A stretch of DNA of 64,000 nt from Sphingomonas sp. IW22 (GTDB taxonomy: Bacteria > Pseudomonadota > Alphaproteobacteria > Sphingomonadales > Sphingomonadaceae), in the NCBI RefSeq assembly GCF_041321155.1, contig NZ_JBGGWB010000001.1, forward strand, positions 1,488,001 to 1,552,000. The letters run 5' to 3'. The notes beneath the pieces were generated by a model that had not been told where the DNA came from, ran no database searches, and saw only the letters and a program-made list of their open reading frames with translations. Position 1 is the first letter of the stretch; each line of letters opens with the position of its first letter. The position numbers and the translations under genes were made by a program. Of this stretch, positions 56,762 through 64,000 are shown in pieces.

Positions 56762-57799
56762 TTACCCGCCGTTCACGCGCGGGCGGTCCACGCCGAAGAA
56801 GCGGGCGATATGCCGCGTGGATGAAATGCTGGCCGCCAGCATGTGTGGGCCGACCGCGCCCGCCCCGTCATCGCCCGTCGGATTGACCGGCGTGCCATGC
56901 CCCATCCCCGCCACCGAATAGGATTCGATCACCGCCATCCCGTCGTGCCCGGTCCAGCGGCGGCGTTCATGCCCGTCGACCATGTCGCGCGCACCCGCGC
57001 CGGGGGCGATGCCATGGACTTCGCGCCACTGGTCGATCACCGCCAGCGCGTTGGACGGGGCAACCACCGTGTCGGCGCTGCCATGCCATACCGAAACGCG
57101 CGGCCACGGGCCGTCATGAGCCGACGCGCTTCTGGCCCGGCGGCCCAGCTCCGCGCCGGTCGGCGTGCCGTGCCCGCGCATCCGGTCGAACGCTTCCGGT
57201 ACACTCGTCGCGCAGCCATAGGGCAGCCCGGCAATCACCGCGCCCCCGGCGAATATTTCGGGATAGGTCGCCAGCATCACCGACGTCATCGCCCCGCCCG
57301 CCGACAGGCCGGTGACAAAGATGCGGTTCGCGTCCAGCTTGTGCGCGCGCACCATGGCGGCGATCATCTGCCGGATCGACATGGCTTCGCCCGCGTCGCG
57401 CCGCGTATCGCCCGGCTCGAACCAGTTGAAGCACAGATTGGCGTTATTCGCCCGCCGCTGTTCGGGATAAAGCAGCGCAAAGCCATGCTCGTCGGCCAGT
57501 TGCGACCAGCCCGCCCCCCGGTCATACGCCGCCGCCGTCTGGGTGCAGCCGTGCAGCACGACGACCAGCGGCGCGCCGGCGGGCAGATCAGCGGGCACAT
57601 GGGTGAATGCCGAAAGCGCACCCGGATTCGATCCGAACCCGTCCAGCGGCGTCAGCGCCCCCGACGGCTGCCCCAATGACGGCATGCCCGGCAGATCGGA
57701 CAGGTTGGGCAGGTCCGACATCGTCGGCAAATTGAATTCGGGAAGGGTAAAGTTGCGTCGGGCGTTCAGCCGCCGGATCGTGTCGCTAAGGCTTCGCAA
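56762..57799 (-). CDS. PHB depolymerase-family esterase (LpqC-like)
   Basis: 345 residues from TTG 57799, where GGAG sits seven bases upstream. The alpha/beta-hydrolase has [22 protein letters not shown] (oxyanion and loop regions), the nucleophile serine in the lipase box [14 protein letters not shown], and a late histidine in [14 protein letters not shown]. It matches the family 1 esterase/PHB depolymerase group. A long N-terminal stretch with repeated leucine-proline turns ([20 protein letters not shown]) precedes the domain. Whether the substrate is a polyhydroxyalkanoate or a carbohydrate ester such as feruloyl is open. No clear signal peptide. Confidence 0.82.
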   Translation of the reverse strand: MRSLSDTIRRLNARRNFTLPEFNLPTMSDLPNLSDLPGMPSLGQPSGALTPLDGFGSNPGALSAFTHVPADLPAGAPLVVVLHGCTQTAAAYDRGAGWSQLADEHGFALLYPEQRRANNANLCFNWFEPGDTRRDAGEAMSIRQMIAAMVRAHKLDANRIFVTGLSAGGAMTSVMLATYPEIFAGGAVIAGLPYGCATSVPEAFDRMRGHGTPTGAELGRRARSASAHDGPWPRVSVWHGSADTVVAPSNALAVIDQWREVHGIAPGAGARDMVDGHERRRWTGHDGMAVIESYSVAGMGHGTPVNPTGDDGAGAVGPHMLAASISSTRHIARFFGVDRPRVNGG

Positions 57800-57951
57800 G
57801 GCAGGTCTCCGTGCCAGGGCGGAACGCCATGACAATCGCACCAGCACGCCCTCCGGCGCAATGCTGCACTGCACAACGTCGTGGCCATGGCCGCGATGCG
57901 CAAGGGGGCCTTATCGTTGATCGGGCGGGTTTGCCCGGCCAGAGGGACGCT

Positions 57952-58839
57952 TCAGCCCTTGCGGTCCATCGCACTTGCCAGCACGGTGCCGGCCGTCACG
58001 CTGACCTCGACCCGCATATCGACGAAATCCTCCGGCGCCCCGGTATAGCTGCCGCTGACCGGCAAAATCTGTTCGATGTTGCGTGCGACCGCGACCGGGA
58101 TCAGCCCCGCCCCGCCGACCCGCGCATGGGTGGGATCGAACGCGATCCAGCCCGCGCAGGGCAGATATACTTCGGCCCAGGCATGAGTGGAGCCATGCTG
58201 CTCCGCCCCGTCGCCCTCCGCCTGAAGATAGCCCGACACCACCCGCGCGCCAAAGCCCAGATGGCGCACCGCCTCGATAAACAGCGCGGCAAAATCGCGG
58301 CACGACCCCCCTTGCAGGCGGATCGTCTCGTCGGGGGTCTGCGTCCCTTCCTCATCACGAATGCGATAAGTGAATGTCGTGGCGATCCGCTGATTCATGT
58401 CCTTCAGCAAGGTCAGCGTATCGGTCGGCCCTTCGACCCGAAAGCCGTCCGCCCACTCCGCAATCGCCGTCGATGCGCCCGCACCGCCGGGTTCGCGCAG
58501 CGCACCCAGGTCGGTCAGCTCGTCCGGCGAATATTCGAAGGGGAAATAATGCGCTGACGGCGCGATCTTGAACACCGGCCATGCCGTCGCCGACTGATCG
58601 ACGACCATGCGGCTGTCGATGGTCAGCATGTCGGTCGGCTCCACAAAACTCGCGGTCGCGATCAGGTTGCCGAACACATCCTGCGTCCATTCGATATGCG
58701 CCGGCGGGGTGCAGCTCAGCAACGTGGTCAGCAGGCGCAGGTCGTGCTGGCCGCGCGGGCACAACATCATCCGGTGCGGCAGCAACATGACCGGCCGGGC
58801 ATAGCGATAGATCGTGCGGTGACAGATGGTCAGCAGCAT
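57952..58839 (-). CDS. Transglutaminase-like cysteine peptidase family protein
   Basis: 295 residues. An N-terminal beta-sandwich (ICHRTIYRYARPVMLLPHRM, the bacterial transglutaminase-like N domain) is followed by the catalytic domain with the Cys-His-Asp triad: cysteine in LQGGSCRDFAALF, histidine in STHAWAEVYLP and aspartate in WIAFDPTHARVG. Members are predicted proteases or cross-linking enzymes, with no confirmed substrate here. Its start lies six bases from the stop of the upstream ParS-like gene. Confidence 0.88.
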   Translation of the reverse strand: MLLTICHRTIYRYARPVMLLPHRMMLCPRGQHDLRLLTTLLSCTPPAHIEWTQDVFGNLIATASFVEPTDMLTIDSRMVVDQSATAWPVFKIAPSAHYFPFEYSPDELTDLGALREPGGAGASTAIAEWADGFRVEGPTDTLTLLKDMNQRIATTFTYRIRDEEGTQTPDETIRLQGGSCRDFAALFIEAVRHLGFGARVVSGYLQAEGDGAEQHGSTHAWAEVYLPCAGWIAFDPTHARVGGAGLIPVAVARNIEQILPVSGSYTGAPEDFVDMRVEVSVTAGTVLASAMDRKG

Positions 58840-58845
58840 CGGCGG

Positions 58846-59130
58846 CTATTCGGCGGCGGATTGCGCCGAAATCGCGCGTGCCACCGCCTCATATCCCGTC
58901 GCGCTGGCGATGGCGACGTCCAGCGGGCGCCCCGACAGCGGCTCGCTGTGATTGTTCAAAAACAGGATCGCGGCGTCGGTACCCATGGCCGACCATGCCA
59001 GCCGGGTGATGCCAATCTGCCGCTCCAGCGCATCGGGCGCCAGCCGCACGGTATCGAACTTGCGGCGAAACGGCTTGTTCATCGACGCCCGTGCGGGCGA
59101 AGCGGGCTTTTCGGCCTGTTCGTCATTCAT
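58846..59130 (-). CDS. MbcA/ParS/Xre-type (DUF2384) antitoxin-like protein, orphan
   Basis: 94 residues from ATG 59130 (AAAGGA upstream). The C-terminal segment FLNNHSEPLSGRPLDVAIAS and GYEAVARAIS matches the toxin-binding domain of MbcA/ParS/Xre antitoxins; the N-terminal part is short and charged. Such antitoxins normally pair with a RES-domain toxin, but no RES gene is next to it; a transglutaminase follows instead. It is likely a stand-alone regulator or a relic of a toxin-antitoxin pair. Confidence 0.65.
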   Translation of the reverse strand: MNDEQAEKPASPARASMNKPFRRKFDTVRLAPDALERQIGITRLAWSAMGTDAAILFLNNHSEPLSGRPLDVAIASATGYEAVARAISAQSAAE

Positions 59131-59177
59131 AGGCGATATCCTTTGCAAACTGCCGACCGGAATATTCAACGCCGCCG

Positions 59178-59351
59178 TTACGCGCTCGGGCCCAACCGTC
59201 CGCCGGCGCCCATTTTTTCCTGAAGCTCGTTCACGCGCGCGGCATAATGGCGGGCGAAATTGCGATGCACATGCCGTGCCTCGACCGACGCGGCGGCGTC
59301 CGCCTGCATCAAAGCGATTTGATGGCGGCTGAGAAGATAATTCAGGTCCAT
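59178..59351 (-). CDS. Small helical protein, hypothetical
   Basis: 57 residues from ATG 59351 (GGGGGAG eight bases upstream). The sequence MDLNYLLSRHQIALMQADAA continues as helix-forming residues with several histidines and arginines (EARHVHRNFARHYAARVNELQ). I recall similar short proteins in other sphingomonads but know no function. The leader contains the three-block element at 59381-59411, and the ribosome site can pair with an upstream CTCCC. Confidence 0.65.
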   Translation of the reverse strand: MDLNYLLSRHQIALMQADAAASVEARHVHRNFARHYAARVNELQEKMGAGGRLGPSA

Positions 59352-59380
59352 GAAAATGGCTCCCCCGATTTTGTGTAAGC

Positions 59381-59411
59381 GGGAGCGCAAAGTCTCTCAG
59401 TCACCGGCGCC
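59381..59411 (-). promoter_or_regulatory. Three-block leader element, copy 1
   Basis: On the minus strand: GGCGCCGGT, GACTGAGAGA, CTT, TGCGCTCCC. Copy 2 at 60256-60289 has the same three blocks with spacers of 2 and 4 bases. This copy ends 29 bases before the start of the 57-residue protein gene. The TGCGCTCCC block can pair with the GGGGGAG ribosome site (GCTCCC/GGGAGC). Confidence 0.6.
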
Positions 59412-59573
59412 TACGAAACGGGTCCTGCCAGCGATAATGTTGATATAGTCTTTTATGGGACGTAACATAAGCCCGCCGCCGAAATATTCCTGATCTCACC
59501 GCGATGATTTCAATGATATTACGGTTATCATTCGCCTCTCTGACAAGGCGATTTTGGGCGGCACTCACGATGT

Positions 59574-59852
59574 TCAGTTCGCCCGCCGCGTATCGGCCAG
59601 ACCCCGGTCGGGATTTTCGCTGAACCAGCCGTCGTCTTCGGCGGTCGCCACCGGCGTCCCACCGGCCGATGCGGCGCGAAGCTCCAGCCGCTTCTCCTCA
59701 CGCCGCTCCCGCTTTTCGGCGTACAAAGCCTCGGACTGCCACGCCGCGGCGGCGGCTTCGGCGACCAGCCGCACATTCGTCAGCGAAGCCTCAGCCGCGC
59801 GGGTCCGCTGGATGACTTCCTGACGGCGGCATAGGGCAAGGGATGGATACAT
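59574..59852 (-). CDS. Small coiled-coil hypothetical protein
   Basis: 92 residues from ATG 59852 with AGGAG six bases upstream. The middle is strongly helical and charged (LYAEKRERREEKRLELRAA), the tail polar (DDGWFSENPDRGLADTRRAN). No signal peptide or membrane helix. It lies 42 bases downstream of the lysine-rich small gene, so it is probably in the same transcript. The function is unknown. From here to 59412 the sequence is AT-rich for this genome and holds no recognisable gene. Confidence 0.65.
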   Translation of the reverse strand: MYPSLALCRRQEVIQRTRAAEASLTNVRLVAEAAAAAWQSEALYAEKRERREEKRLELRAASAGGTPVATAEDDGWFSENPDRGLADTRRAN

Positions 59853-59894
59853 GGGCGGCTCCTGTTTGCTGGCGTTCGGCGCAGTGCGCGCCGG

Positions 59895-60014
59895 TCATGC
59901 TTTCATCGGGGCGGCAGCGCCCTTCATCGTCGGCTGGGACGCGTTCAGCTTCGGCGGCTTGGGCTTTTTGGGCTTGCGCGCTTCCTTGCTGCCCTTGCGC
60001 TGACTTTTGGCCAT
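59895..60014 (-). CDS. Small lysine-rich protein, hypothetical
   Basis: 39 residues from ATG 60014 (AAGGA about seven bases upstream): MAKSQRKGSKEARKPKKPKP continuing to KLNASQPTMKGAAAPMKA. It is very basic and probably disordered. Comparable lysine-rich proteins starting MAKxQ are seen in many alphaproteobacteria, function unknown. It begins 15 bases after the stop of the preceding gene. Confidence 0.65.
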   Translation of the reverse strand: MAKSQRKGSKEARKPKKPKPPKLNASQPTMKGAAAPMKA

Positions 60015-60029
60015 GGCTCGTTCCTTCGA

Positions 60030-60233
60030 TCAGTGAGTGGACATCTGGCGAAGCACACGCGCGCGGTGGGCATATCCCCACGCGCCGCTTTGAATGCGAC
60101 CTTGCGTGAAATCGTCGATCAGCCGGGCCTTCATGGCCGCAAGCGGCGCGGTCGATGCGTCCGCCGCCAATCCGGCAGGGCAAGCAGGCTGGTCGGGCAC
60201 CACGCCTGGCATATCAATTTGATGGGGGGTCAT
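60030..60233 (-). CDS. Small hypothetical protein
   Basis: 67 residues from ATG 60233. The first half is proline-rich (QIDMPGVVPDQPACPAGLAAD), the second half predicted helical (MKARLIDDFTQGRIQSGAWG, then YAHRARVLRQMSTH). The ribosome site is weak (GGGACGA). The spacing to the next gene and its place right after the duplicated leader element support it as coding. No known family. Confidence 0.5.
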   Translation of the reverse strand: MTPHQIDMPGVVPDQPACPAGLAADASTAPLAAMKARLIDDFTQGRIQSGAWGYAHRARVLRQMSTH

Positions 60234-60255
60234 CGCAGTCGTCCCGTCACAGGCG

Positions 60256-60289
60256 GGGAGCGCACGAATCTCTCAGTCGCACCGGCGCC
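60256..60289 (-). promoter_or_regulatory. Three-block leader element, copy 2
   Basis: On the minus strand: GGCGCCGGT, GC, GACTGAGAGA, TTCG, TGCGCTCCC. Blocks are identical to those at 59381-59411. It ends 22 bases before the start of the small gene at 60233. A stem CCCG/CGGG just after it may cover the GGGA ribosome site. Confidence 0.6.
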
Positions 60290-60404
60290 GGGGCATGGGG
60301 TGCGATACGTCCAAGATGGGGTTCGCGGCCCTCGAATACAAGGGACGGCGCACGGCTCCAATCCCCGTGTGGGGCGTTGGTGATGTCCGTATCAGGAGTG
60401 TGTT

Positions 60405-61463
60405 CTGGCCAGCTTTCTTCATGCCGTCGGCACCGCCGTGCCCGATCACGACGTTCACCCCATCTTCCTCGACTGGGCGGCGAACCGGTTGGCGGGCAGC
60501 CGGGATGAACGGCTGTTCGCGCGCATGGCGGGCCGGTCGGGAATCGGCCATCGCTGGTCGGTGCTGCCGCGCGACGCACCGCTGATCGACGCGGGCGGCT
60601 TTTACGATGGTGCGATGTGGCCCGGCACCGCGGCGCGCATGGCCATCTATGCCGAACAGGCGCCCGCGCTGGCGCTGCGCGCCATCGAACGGCTGGGGGA
60701 ACAGGTGGCGCTGGACGGCATCACCCATCTGGTCGTGGCCAGCTGCACCGGGTTCGTCGCGCCCGGTATCGACCAGATCATTGCCCGCCGCCTGGCCCTG
60801 CCCCCCTCGACCGAGCGGCTGCTGGTCGGGTTCATGGGCTGTTACGCCGCCGTCGCCGCGCTGCGTTCGGCGCGCCACATCGTCCGGTCCGATCCGGCGG
60901 CGCGCGTACTGGTCGTCACGGTGGAGCTGTCGACGCTGCACCTGCAACAGACATCCGATCTCGAATCGATCCTCGCGATGCTTCAGTTCGGGGACGGCGC
61001 CGCCGCCGCGCTGGTGACGGCGGAACCCGGCGGGCTGGCGATCGGACAACCATTTGCCACCACGCTGGCCGACAGTCAGGACCTGATCCGCTGGGCGATC
61101 ACCGATCATGGCTTTGTCATGCACCTGTCCGGTGAAGTGCCCGGCCGCATTGCCGATGCGCTGGCGGACCCCGCCTTCGCCGCTGCCGCCACGGGCGGCC
61201 ATGCGCCATCGGACATTGACGGCTGGGCGGTCCATGCGGGCGGCCGCTCGATCCTCGACGCGGTAGAGCGGGCGCTGGCGCTGCCGCCGACCGCGCTGGC
61301 GGCATCGCGCAGCGTGCTGGCCGACAATGGCAACATGTCGTCCGCGACGCTGATGTTCGTGCTGGCACGGTTGCTGGCCGGTCCGCCGGTTCAGCGCGGC
61401 GTTGCCCTCGCCTTCGGTCCCGGCCTTGCGGCAGAGGGCTTTTCGTTCGGCAGCGCGCCATGA
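60405..61463 (+). CDS. Type III polyketide synthase
   Basis: 352 residues if started at CTG 60405, which has AGGAG exactly six bases upstream. The first canonical start (GTG 60438) would remove the conserved first strand (FLHAVGTAVPDHDVH). The catalytic triad of the chalcone/stilbene synthase family is intact: C114 in VVASCTGFVAPGID, H277 in GWAVHAGGRSILDAV and N310 in ADNGNMSSATL. It condenses acyl-CoA with malonyl-CoA units to pyrones or resorcinols. It is followed by a methyltransferase and an FAD enzyme in overlapping frames, the tailoring set of a small polyketide operon. The starter unit cannot be told from sequence. Confidence 0.9.
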   Translation: MASFLHAVGTAVPDHDVHPIFLDWAANRLAGSRDERLFARMAGRSGIGHRWSVLPRDAPLIDAGGFYDGAMWPGTAARMAIYAEQAPALALRAIERLGEQVALDGITHLVVASCTGFVAPGIDQIIARRLALPPSTERLLVGFMGCYAAVAALRSARHIVRSDPAARVLVVTVELSTLHLQQTSDLESILAMLQFGDGAAAALVTAEPGGLAIGQPFATTLADSQDLIRWAITDHGFVMHLSGEVPGRIADALADPAFAAAATGGHAPSDIDGWAVHAGGRSILDAVERALALPPTALAASRSVLADNGNMSSATLMFVLARLLAGPPVQRGVALAFGPGLAAEGFSFGSAP

Positions 61464-62146
61464 ACCTCGCCCGGCGTGCCGACACGCCCGAATTGATGGA
61501 CGACCCCGATCTCGACGCCGATGTCTATGCGCGGGTGGTGGCCGATCTGGCGCGAGTGAACCGGGTGACGCTGGCCGCGCGCCCGACAATGGCGTTTCTG
61601 AACCGGGCCGCGCGGGGGCGTTCGTCGCTGCGCATCCTCGACGTCGGTTTTGGCGACGGCGACATGCTGCGCCGGATCGAGGGATGGGCGCAACGGCGTG
61701 GCCTGTCGGTCGAGCTGGTGGGCATCGACATCAACCCGCGCAGCGAACGCGCTGCGCGCGCGCATACGCCCCCCGGCTCGGCCATCCGCTGGATCACCGG
61801 CGACTATGCGATGCTGGCAGAGCCGTGGGACGTAGTGATTTCCAGTCTGGTCGCCCATCACATGCACGTGGACGAACTGATCGCCTTCCTCCGTTTCATG
61901 CAGTCGCACGCGCGGGTCGGCTGGTTCGTCAACGACCTGCACCGCCACCGGGTCGCGCATATCGGCTATCCCATTCTGGCGCGCATCGCCCGCTGGCACC
62001 CGATCGTACGCCACGACGGCACCGTGTCGATCGCGCGCGCGTTTCGCACGGCGGAGTGGCAGTCGTTGCTGGCGCGCGCGGGCTGTCATCAGGCGCGCGT
62101 GTTCCGCGCGTTCCCGTTCCGGCTATGCGTCGAATACCGGCGCTGA
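61460..62146 (+). CDS. SAM-dependent methyltransferase of the polyketide operon
   Basis: 228 residues from ATG 61460 (ATGA overlap). Class I fold with SAM loop LRILDVGFGDGDMLRRIE, acidic residue in VELVGIDINPRSERA, ITGDYAMLAEPWDVVISSLVAHHM and a C-terminal RVFRAFPFRLCVEYRR. Because it lies between a type III polyketide synthase and an FAD oxidoreductase, it probably O- or C-methylates the polyketide product; that is inference. Confidence 0.87.
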   Translation: MNLARRADTPELMDDPDLDADVYARVVADLARVNRVTLAARPTMAFLNRAARGRSSLRILDVGFGDGDMLRRIEGWAQRRGLSVELVGIDINPRSERAARAHTPPGSAIRWITGDYAMLAEPWDVVISSLVAHHMHVDELIAFLRFMQSHARVGWFVNDLHRHRVAHIGYPILARIARWHPIVRHDGTVSIARAFRTAEWQSLLARAGCHQARVFRAFPFRLCVEYRR

Positions 62147-63231
62147 TCGTCGGCGGCGGCCCGGCGGGTGCGACGCTGGCGCTGCATCTGGCGCGCGCGG
62201 GCCTGCCGCACCTGCTGCTCGAACGCAGCGTCGAGACAGGGGACGCGCTTTGCGGCGGTTTCCTGAGCGGGCGGACGCTGGCAATGCTGGCGCGGATGGG
62301 CATTGCCGCCGATGCGCTGAACCCCGCGCCCGTCACACGGCTGCGCCTGCTGACCCGCGAACGGGTAGTTGAGGCGCCCCTGCGCTTCCCCGCACGCGCC
62401 GTTTCGCGGCGGCGGCTCGACACGCTGATGCTGGATGCGGCGGCACGCGCGGGCGCGGCGATCGAGCGTGGCACCGGCGTCCGCGCCGTCACCGGCAATG
62501 TCGCGCGGCTGGATGACGGTCGCGAACTGGCTGCCGACGCGATCTTTCTGGCGACGGGCAAGCATGAACTGCGCGGCCTGTCCCGCCCCGGCGACGCGCG
62601 CGGCGGCGACCCGGCGGTTGGCCTGCGCGTGCGGCTGAGCGCGTCGGCGGCGCTCGACCGGTCGGTGGGCGATACAATCGAACTCCATCTCGTCGATCGC
62701 GGCTATGCCGGGCTGGTCCGGCAGGAGGATGGCGGCGCCAATCTGTGCCTGGCGGTGCGCCGGTCGCGCCTGAAACAGGCGGGCAGCCCCGAACGCCTGC
62801 TGGCGGCCATCGGCGCGGAGCTACCGCAACTGGGGGAGCGACTGGCCCATCGCCTGAGCGGCTCGCCGGTCGATGCGGTCGCCAACGTCCCCTATGGCTG
62901 GCGTGCGCGCAACGGACGCGCGGGGTTGTTCCGGCTGGGCGATCAGGCGGCGGTCATCCCTTCCGTCGCGGGCGAGGGGATGGCGATTGCAATGGCCAGC
63001 GCCGCCGCCGCCGCCGACGCTTATGCCACGGGTGGTCCGAACGCCTCGATCGCGTTTCAGCGCGCGCTGGCGCGGCGGCTGTGGCGGCCTGTGGGCATCG
63101 CATCGGCGGCGTGGCATCTGGCGGAGCGACCGGGCATGGCCGCCCTTGCCCTGCGCGCGGCATCGGCGCGGCCGCAAATCCTGTCGCTGCTCGCCCGGCT
63201 GACACGGATCGACGCCGCGCTGGCGGGCTGA
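62125..63231 (+). CDS. FAD-dependent oxidoreductase (geranylgeranyl reductase/monooxygenase-like)
   Basis: 368 residues from ATG 62125, overlapping the methyltransferase gene by 22 bases. FAD loop ALIVGGGPAGATLALHLARAG, DALCGGFLSGRTL and the second FAD contact FRLGDQAAVIPSVAGEGMAIAM with the GD motif. This is the geranylgeranyl-reductase-like/aromatic-hydroxylase group. It probably hydroxylates or reduces the type III polyketide. A C-terminal helical part follows. Confidence 0.88.
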   Translation: MRRIPALIVGGGPAGATLALHLARAGLPHLLLERSVETGDALCGGFLSGRTLAMLARMGIAADALNPAPVTRLRLLTRERVVEAPLRFPARAVSRRRLDTLMLDAAARAGAAIERGTGVRAVTGNVARLDDGRELAADAIFLATGKHELRGLSRPGDARGGDPAVGLRVRLSASAALDRSVGDTIELHLVDRGYAGLVRQEDGGANLCLAVRRSRLKQAGSPERLLAAIGAELPQLGERLAHRLSGSPVDAVANVPYGWRARNGRAGLFRLGDQAAVIPSVAGEGMAIAMASAAAAADAYATGGPNASIAFQRALARRLWRPVGIASAAWHLAERPGMAALALRAASARPQILSLLARLTRIDAALAG

Positions 63232-63238
63232 GCCAAGG

Positions 63239-63685
63239 TCACGACAATTCCTGCGCCTCTGCCTCCAGCCAGCGGATGCGCCCGACGATGCTCACGAAAA
63301 ACGCCGTCGACCAGCCCAGCAGGATGATGCCGTTCGCGCTTTCGATGGCGCCGACGACGCGCCATCGCGGGTCCAGCACCACATCGCCGTACCCGACCGT
63401 CGTATAGGATGCGGTCGAGAAATAGAGCGCCGTCTCAAGGTTCCCTACCGCCCCGACGCCCAGATAAAGGGCGGCATAGGCCCAGATTTCGATCCCGTGC
63501 AGCACGAACAGCCCCGCCGCCGCCGCGACGATCGCCAACCCCTCGGCAATCAGGCCGCGTCGGTCGGGCCGCCCCTGACGATGACGGCGCAGCAACGCCA
63601 AAAGCGCCGCCAGCCCGGCCAGATGCGTGGTCACGGTGGCGGCGACCATGGCCGTGGCGGCGGCAAGCTCCAGCAATAATTGCAT
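63239..63685 (-). CDS. Two-TM potassium channel family protein
   Basis: 148 residues from ATG 63685. Three hydrophobic segments (N-terminal helix, TM at about 50-72, and TM after the pore) and a canonical selectivity filter in STASYTTVGYGDVVL (T-V-G-Y-G-D). No cytoplasmic RCK domain follows. It would conduct K+ across the inner membrane. TTG 63706 is an alternative start. It converges on the FAD oxidoreductase gene. Confidence 0.88.
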   Translation of the reverse strand: MQLLLELAAATAMVAATVTTHLAGLAALLALLRRHRQGRPDRRGLIAEGLAIVAAAAGLFVLHGIEIWAYAALYLGVGAVGNLETALYFSTASYTTVGYGDVVLDPRWRVVGAIESANGIILLGWSTAFFVSIVGRIRWLEAEAQELS

Positions 63686-63746
63686 GGGCCGCGATGCTAG
63701 GGCCAAAATCCCGCCGGGGTCATCCGTAACTGCCCGGATGCGCGCC

Positions 63747-64000
63747 TTATCGCCGGTGCGCCATCAGGATCGGCACCGGCGAATGTTCCAGCATGGTGCG
63801 CGTCGTGCCGCCGAACATCGCCTCGATCGTCCGGCTGTGGCCGAATGCGCCCATCACCAGCCAGTCATGTTGCCCCCGCCCGATTTCGGTCAGCAGCGCG
63901 TTACCCGGCCGGTCCACCGTCGCCGGTTCGTGCTGGACGACCGGCTCGATCCCGTGGCGCGACAGGTATCGCGCCGCCGCCTCCGCCGGCAGTCCCTGGC
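63747..64000 (-). CDS. Universal stress protein family, 5' end beyond the window
   Basis: The last 83 residues are visible. The UspA ATP-binding motif G-x2-G-x9-G-x-T is present in WLVMGAFGHSRTIEAMFGGTTRTML, followed by EHSPVPILMAHRR at the C-terminus. (The motif is quoted here in parts: GAFGHSRTIEAMFGGTT.) It is probably a cytoplasmic stress-response protein. It is transcribed leftward, upstream of the channel gene at 61 bases. Confidence 0.85.
   Translation of the reverse strand, partial: QGLPAEAAARYLSRHGIEPVVQHEPATVDRPGNALLTEIGRGQHDWLVMGAFGHSRTIEAMFGGTTRTMLEHSPVPILMAHRR

Overview
The window is 64 kb of high-GC chromosome, densely coded on both strands, with many start/stop overlaps of 1 to 4 bases (ATGA, GTGA). 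Gene content and order point to an alphaproteobacterium of the Sphingomonadaceae (Sphingomonas or a close relative): a TonB-dependent receptor next to a flavin-dependent halogenase, a SapC-family gene and a cupin-like gene; rpmH-rnpA-yidD-yidC-engB; a serC leader ahead of serC-serA; the short HisG that needs HisZ; hisG-hisD-nusB-thiL-hppA; and an EipA-type (DUF1134) envelope protein. No rRNA, insertion sequence, prophage or CRISPR array is visible. Three tRNA genes are present: Ser-GCT, Thr-TGT and Leu-CAA.

Layout. 1-10.6 kb is a carbohydrate locus: cupin-like, SapC, halogenase and TonB receptor genes run leftward, while GH3 beta-glucosidase and MFS genes run rightward and meet a GH16 endo-glucanase gene. 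The set suits beta-glucan (laminarin-type) uptake and breakdown. Two identical inverted 13-bp operators sit exactly 100 bp apart between the receptor and GH3 genes. 11-15.2 kb carries an EipA-like gene, ftsE-ftsX, a YdcF-type gene, plsC and a flavin reductase gene. 15.3-19.5 kb holds a low-GC orphan gene bracketed by a short inverted repeat, then the leftward series argH-lptM-like-lysA-siroheme synthase-like. 19.5-24.6 kb is tlpA-like, then lgt-midA-GNAT-pgeF-ferredoxin reductase. 25-30 kb holds a beta-hydroxyacid dehydrogenase, a GH39 enzyme, a serine hydrolase and a DUF429-like protein. 30.1-33.4 kb is the leftward rpmH-rnpA-yidD-yidC-engB series, with comM divergent. 35-37.6 kb holds recF and small genes. 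37.6-43.1 kb is serC-serA-hisZ-phospholipase D. 43.1-49 kb holds a threonine aldolase, a DMT transporter, an epimerase and two tandem M28 peptidases, the upstream one frameshifted. 49.1-56.8 kb is hisG-hisD-nusB-(glycine zipper)-thiL-hppA-dicarboxylate symporter. 56.8-60.2 kb has a PHB-depolymerase-like esterase, a transglutaminase and a cluster of small leftward genes. 60.4-63.2 kb is a three-gene type III polyketide operon. The window ends with a two-TM potassium channel gene and a truncated universal stress protein gene.

Main points for a second look: (1) the mirrored operators of the glucan locus; (2) three genes (rnpA, the symporter and the type III polyketide synthase) whose conserved N-termini seem to begin at CTG codons; (3) a duplicated three-block element just upstream of two small-gene transcription units; (4) a decayed SUMT segment fused to the siroheme synthase N-domain; (5) a one-base frameshift in an M28 peptidase. 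Starts, domains and motifs come from reading the sequence; functions come from family knowledge; no database search was run.
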